A DNA stretch of 64,000 bases from CAYRVX01 sp964427875 (GTDB lineage Bacteria; Planctomycetota; Phycisphaerae; SM23-33): positions 1-64,000 of the forward strand of contig CAYRVX010000012.1 of the NCBI GenBank assembly GCA_964427875.1. Direction: 5' to 3'. Under the pieces are notes generated by a model, which saw only the letters and a list, made by a program, of their open reading frames with translations, ran no database searches and had not been told where the DNA came from. This document shows, piece by piece, positions 60,771 through 64,000 of the stretch (the first letter of the stretch is position 1; the number at the start of each line of letters is the position of its first letter). A program made the position numbers and the translations under genes.

Positions 60771-62993
60771 TCAGATCCGGAACCTCCGCTGGGCCAACTG
60801 CCGCAGCGAGCGCCACCATTGGCTCAGCAGGCTCTTGGGCGGCATCCGGAATCGCACGAAGACCCGCTGACCCGGAAGGAGAGTCTCACAGCCGGGGCCG
60901 ACAGGCGCGATCTCTATGCCGAATTCCCGTTCGATCATCTCCTGGTCGTCCCGTGGCCGGGCGATCTGGCCGGCCTGGGGCCGCGCCGTCCATGGTTGGC
61001 CTCTTCGTCCGGCCGGCAGGTCCTTCCATGTGCCCTGAATCGTCATTGCCGGCCGGCCGACCAGGCGGATCTCAACGGTCCTGTCTGCCTCGGCGTTGAG
61101 CATGCCGGCCAGACGGTGCGTGGGATTGGCGCGGATCACGACGTCGTCCAGACTCGCCACCAGGCCGACCTGCTCGCCGCGGCGAACGTAGGCGTTTTGA
61201 AGGCGCTCGGCCCGCTTGGACACCCACGTGCCCGCGAAGGGCGCCTCGACGGACAGGGCCGCGATCTCCTGGCGAAGCATTTCCTCCTGGCGGGCGAGGT
61301 CGTCGAGGTCCTCCTGGAGTATCTGCACCATCGCCAGGTAGCGCGAATCGGTTGTGCTCTTGAGGCGAGCGATCCTCTGCCGCGCCTCCAGCACGTCGCG
61401 CTCGTGGTGGAGCTTGCGCCACTGCACCTGAAGCTCGCGATTCTCGGCCGCCATCAGCAGGGCGGTCCCGGACCCGTTGGGATCCGCCGGTGCGACTCGC
61501 CGCTGGGACGGCAAGACGTGGCGGACGAAGCCGTCGGCCCCGGCGTGCACGAACGCGATTCGCGCCGGCTCGACGACCCCTTCAATGCGCCAGCGGTCCG
61601 GGGCGCTGACGAGGCCAAGCGCCGCCGCCGGCCCCCCCCCGAGGAGCACGGTGACCGCCAGTGCCCGGATGCGCACCCGTGCCAGCTCCGGACTGGCAAG
61701 CAGATAGTGAACGAACCTGCCCAGCGGGACCAGCACCCACACGACCGCCGCGGCCGCCGCCAGCACCACCCCGACGAAGAAGAACCGCTCCGTCAGCATG
61801 AGAAGGATCTTGACGCAGATGAAGATCCGAAACGCCGTGGCCGCGGCGCCATACGCGGTCAGCCAGACGGCCTCGCCCGGCGAGTTGGCGGGATTGAGCG
61901 CCCGGCGAACGCCCCAGGCGAACCGCTTGACCAGGTACCTGACGTACTGGCGGGACCGCGCCGAGAGATTGGGAATCCCCAGCAGGTCCGAGAGGATGTA
62001 GTACCCGTCGAAGCGCAGCAGGAAATTGGCGTTGAACAGCAGCGTGGCGGCGCTGGCGATGAACATCAGGTTGAAGGCCACCGCGTGGACGCCGCGCTGC
62101 CAGGGCTCCGCCGCGCCGGCCGTCCAGACCCAGACGACAACCGCCACCGACGCCAGGACCAGCTCCGTCATCATGCCCGCCGCGCCGATGATGGCCCGGT
62201 GAAGCTTCCGGCGGAGCATCCACGCGCTGGAAGCGTCCACGTAGGGCATCGGCACCAACACCAGGAACATCACGCCCATTACGTGCACCTCGCCCCCGGC
62301 ACGCTGGCGCCGGCCGAACTTCTTGCACGCAAACGCGTGACCGAACTCGTGGAAGACCTTCGCCAGCACGAACGCGCCGTACATCAGCGGCAGGTTCCCG
62401 GCCAGGTACTTGGCGTTGAGCAGCGTTTCGGCCTGGCCGGTGAGCTCCCGCCAACTGCCGAGTGCGAGGAGCGCGCCGCCCATCACCACGCCCAGCCACA
62501 CCACGAACCCCACGGGCGTAAAGGCCAGGCCCGCCACGGGCAACAGGGCGTTCAGCAGCCGATCGGGGTCAAACAGCGGGACGCGGAGGAACAGGAAGTT
62601 CGCCAGTTGGCCTTTGACCTCGCGGCTCCTGCGCTTGCGGTATCGCTGGAAGAGGCCCTCCGCGTCGGGAGGAAGGTCCCCCTGAAGCAGGTTGGCGGCG
62701 TAGAGCTGGCCGAGGACCTGGATCGCCTCATTCTGCGTCACCGCCTCGTCGCCGAGCGTATCCAGGCACGACCGCCACGCCGCCGAGACCGTCCGCCGCC
62801 CGTCGAGCATCGCCACGAAACGATACCCCGCCGGGTGCAGGCGAAAGAAGCTGTTGTTGGTCGGGTCCTGCACCACGTGCCAGATCCGCCCGCGGAAGTG
62901 CTGACGACTGGTCTGGACGGTCGCCCGAAGCCGCGGCCGAAGTTCAGCCACGCGGTACCACGACTCGCTGAATGTGCGGTCCTCGCTCGCCAC
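60771..62993 (-). CDS. PqqD-like / M50 metallopeptidase / HlyD-like fusion membrane protein
   Basis: 740 aa. Residues ~45-110 resemble a PqqD-type peptide-binding domain (GYRFVAMLDGRRTVSAAW, QNEAIQVLGQLYAANLLQGD). The centre is a multi-pass site-2-protease-like core: the HEFGH zinc motif at 215-219 (VFHEFGHAFACKKFG) and a second motif, FDGYYILSDLLG, equivalent to the LDG box. The C-terminal ~250 residues carry a HlyD-like coiled coil (RELQVQWRKLHHERDVLEAR) and a lipoyl-like segment (SVEAPFAGTWVSKRAERLQN). This domain set occurs in planctomycete efflux clusters and resembles YydH-type peptide export proteins. The GTG start at 62993 has GGGAG upstream and lies 17 bp after a HlyD gene, so the two form an operon. 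Confidence 0.85.
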   Translation of the reverse strand: MASEDRTFSESWYRVAELRPRLRATVQTSRQHFRGRIWHVVQDPTNNSFFRLHPAGYRFVAMLDGRRTVSAAWRSCLDTLGDEAVTQNEAIQVLGQLYAANLLQGDLPPDAEGLFQRYRKRRSREVKGQLANFLFLRVPLFDPDRLLNALLPVAGLAFTPVGFVVWLGVVMGGALLALGSWRELTGQAETLLNAKYLAGNLPLMYGAFVLAKVFHEFGHAFACKKFGRRQRAGGEVHVMGVMFLVLVPMPYVDASSAWMLRRKLHRAIIGAAGMMTELVLASVAVVVWVWTAGAAEPWQRGVHAVAFNLMFIASAATLLFNANFLLRFDGYYILSDLLGIPNLSARSRQYVRYLVKRFAWGVRRALNPANSPGEAVWLTAYGAAATAFRIFICVKILLMLTERFFFVGVVLAAAAAVVWVLVPLGRFVHYLLASPELARVRIRALAVTVLLGGGPAAALGLVSAPDRWRIEGVVEPARIAFVHAGADGFVRHVLPSQRRVAPADPNGSGTALLMAAENRELQVQWRKLHHERDVLEARQRIARLKSTTDSRYLAMVQILQEDLDDLARQEEMLRQEIAALSVEAPFAGTWVSKRAERLQNAYVRRGEQVGLVASLDDVVIRANPTHRLAGMLNAEADRTVEIRLVGRPAMTIQGTWKDLPAGRRGQPWTARPQAGQIARPRDDQEMIEREFGIEIAPVGPGCETLLPGQRVFVRFRMPPKSLLSQWWRSLRQLAQRRFRI

Positions 62994-63009
62994 GCTCGGC
63001 TCCCGGAAG

Positions 63010-64000
63010 CTACAACCACAGCCACAGGCGGAGCCAGTTCACCAGTCGTCGGCTCCACAGCCACGCCAGCCGCCGCCGCCCGAGTGAGACGTGAGCGATC
63101 CCTTCCATGCCCGGGCGCATCCAGTCGCAGGTCCTGGCCAGTTTGGCGCGGACCTCGAACGCCGCCTGGTCGTCGACCTCCTCGGCCATGGGGTGGATCC
63201 GGTCGACGACGAAGTCGATTCTCTCCTGGGGGTACGACGCGGCGGCAAGTCTGCCTCCAACCTCGCCGTCTCGCCTGGCGGCCAGAAGGTCGGCGATCTG
63301 ATCTTCCGGCACGGACAGCTCGGCCCGCAGGCTGCGGATCGGGGCGATCTCGAAGAGGACCTGCCCCTTCTCGACCGACGCCCCCACGAACCGCTCCAGG
63401 TCGCCGGCGACCACCGTTCCGGCGATCAGCGCCTTGATGCTCCCCTTCTCGATACGCTCGGTCAGCAGTTGGATCTCCTCGGTCAACTGCCTCGCCTTCG
63501 CCGCGGCCATCTGGGCTTGGGCCCACTTCTTCTCCCCCCGCGCCGCGTCCGCCTGCTTGCGGTACTCGAACAGCTCGGCCCTCGCGGCGTTGGCCTGGCG
63601 CTCGAGGGTGACGGTCTTGAGCTTGCCGAGCACCTGCCCCGGGCGCACCTCGTCGCCGATGGCTGCGTGCACGTCCTCGATCTCGCCGTCGAAGGGGGCG
63701 GGCAGCACCTGCCTCCTGGCCGCCTCCAGTACGAACGGCGCCTCGATCCGATACTCTCCGGTGGCCAGGCCCGCGTAGAGCCCCCCGCCCGCCAGAAGCA
63801 CGACCAGCAGCTTCATCCAGGTGTATCTCGGGCCGATCAATGCGCCGAGCCCTCGACGGGCGCCCTCGGCCGCCTTTGCGCCGATCCAGCGGTCCCGCTT
63901 GCGGAGGTCCACCAGCCGGGTGGCGCACAGCTCGCAGGTCAGCCTCAGCGATTCGATCTCCTCGGCGTCGAACGGATTGTCGAGTGCCCGTTCCAGGGTC
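63010..64000 (-). CDS. HlyD-family membrane fusion protein, 5' end beyond window
   Basis: 330 codons are visible; the frame stays open to the window edge with TLERALDNPFDAEEIESLRL, so the start lies outside. The visible part has a cytoplasmic helical stretch, a membrane anchor (LLVVLLAGGGLYAGLAT), lipoyl halves (APFDGEIEDVHAAIGDEVRP, ALIAGTVVAGDLERFVG) around a coiled coil (about 125-170 of the visible part), and an adaptor barrel. In planctomycetes such proteins often begin with a GAF domain, which cannot be checked here. It precedes the M50 fusion by 17 bp and should work with it as an inner-membrane export complex. Confidence 0.85.
   Translation of the reverse strand, partial: TLERALDNPFDAEEIESLRLTCELCATRLVDLRKRDRWIGAKAAEGARRGLGALIGPRYTWMKLLVVLLAGGGLYAGLATGEYRIEAPFVLEAARRQVLPAPFDGEIEDVHAAIGDEVRPGQVLGKLKTVTLERQANAARAELFEYRKQADAARGEKKWAQAQMAAAKARQLTEEIQLLTERIEKGSIKALIAGTVVAGDLERFVGASVEKGQVLFEIAPIRSLRAELSVPEDQIADLLAARRDGEVGGRLAAASYPQERIDFVVDRIHPMAEEVDDQAAFEVRAKLARTCDWMRPGMEGIAHVSLGRRRLAWLWSRRLVNWLRLWLWL

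Overview
This 64 kb window is GC-rich bacterial DNA, most likely from an uncultured member of the Planctomycetota (Phycisphaerae-like). The evidence is the family mix: three proteins with the LEPR-XLL N-terminal motif, three PEP-CTERM proteins, dockerin-like C-termini, two HzsA-related propeller/c-haem proteins, a giant PQQ-propeller/LamG protein, Tat-exported aldo/keto reductase-like and sugar-isomerase-like proteins, and a pseudopilin. Two runs of exactly 100 N (1925-2024, 11237-11336) show it is a scaffold joined from contigs, probably a metagenome bin. No rRNA, CRISPR array, phage, integrase or transposase was seen.

Layout. 0.2-1.9 kb: pseudopilin overlapping a membrane-anchored HEAT protein. 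2.1-5.6 kb: rpmE-prfA, an ankyrin membrane protein and an orphan HigA-like antitoxin. 5.9-11.2 kb: two tandem Tat-exported aldo/keto reductase-like proteins, a tetrahaem lipoprotein, a Tat lipoprotein TIM-barrel isomerase and a ThuA-like protein. 11.3-12.2 kb: a small helical protein pair cut by a gap, and tRNA-Leu(GAG). 12.2-20.4 kb: a large PEP-CTERM/dockerin protein, a propeller protein coupled to a membrane spermidine-synthase-like protein, an unfamiliar AT-richer gene pair, and a degraded oxidoreductase tail. 20.4-34.3 kb: polysaccharide- or redox-facing exported proteins (glycoside hydrolase-like lipoprotein, two HzsA-related proteins, a frameshifted PEP-CTERM protein, a methyltransferase-like/PQQ-propeller/LamG giant). 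35.2-42.1 kb: FGGY kinase, exported nitrilase, alr, asd, a HEPN/MNT toxin-antitoxin pair and truA. 42.2-64 kb: almost all minus strand, with two giant LEPR-XLL propeller proteins, a HEAT protein, a second exported protein, an adaptor plus TolC pair, a third LEPR-XLL protein, a PEP-CTERM protein, and a PqqD/M50-peptidase/HlyD fusion next to a second HlyD protein that runs off the window.

Most genes encode exported or envelope proteins. The housekeeping genes (rpmE, prfA, tRNA-Leu, alr, asd, truA) are scattered among them. Several promoters are unusually clear (TTGACA-like/TATAAT-like boxes 16-17 bp apart).

The best candidate for something undescribed is the LEPR-XLL set at 42-64 kb. The two giant proteins share a C-terminal tail ending in DVLALSKLLP, near-identical promoters and a leader RNA with a compensated stem. 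They lie on the same strand as TolC, HlyD-type adaptor and M50-HlyD genes that could form an envelope export route. That functional link is inference from position only. Secondary points are four different heptanucleotide tandem arrays (one translated in frame), aldo/keto reductase homologues lacking two catalytic residues, and an exported methyltransferase-like domain.
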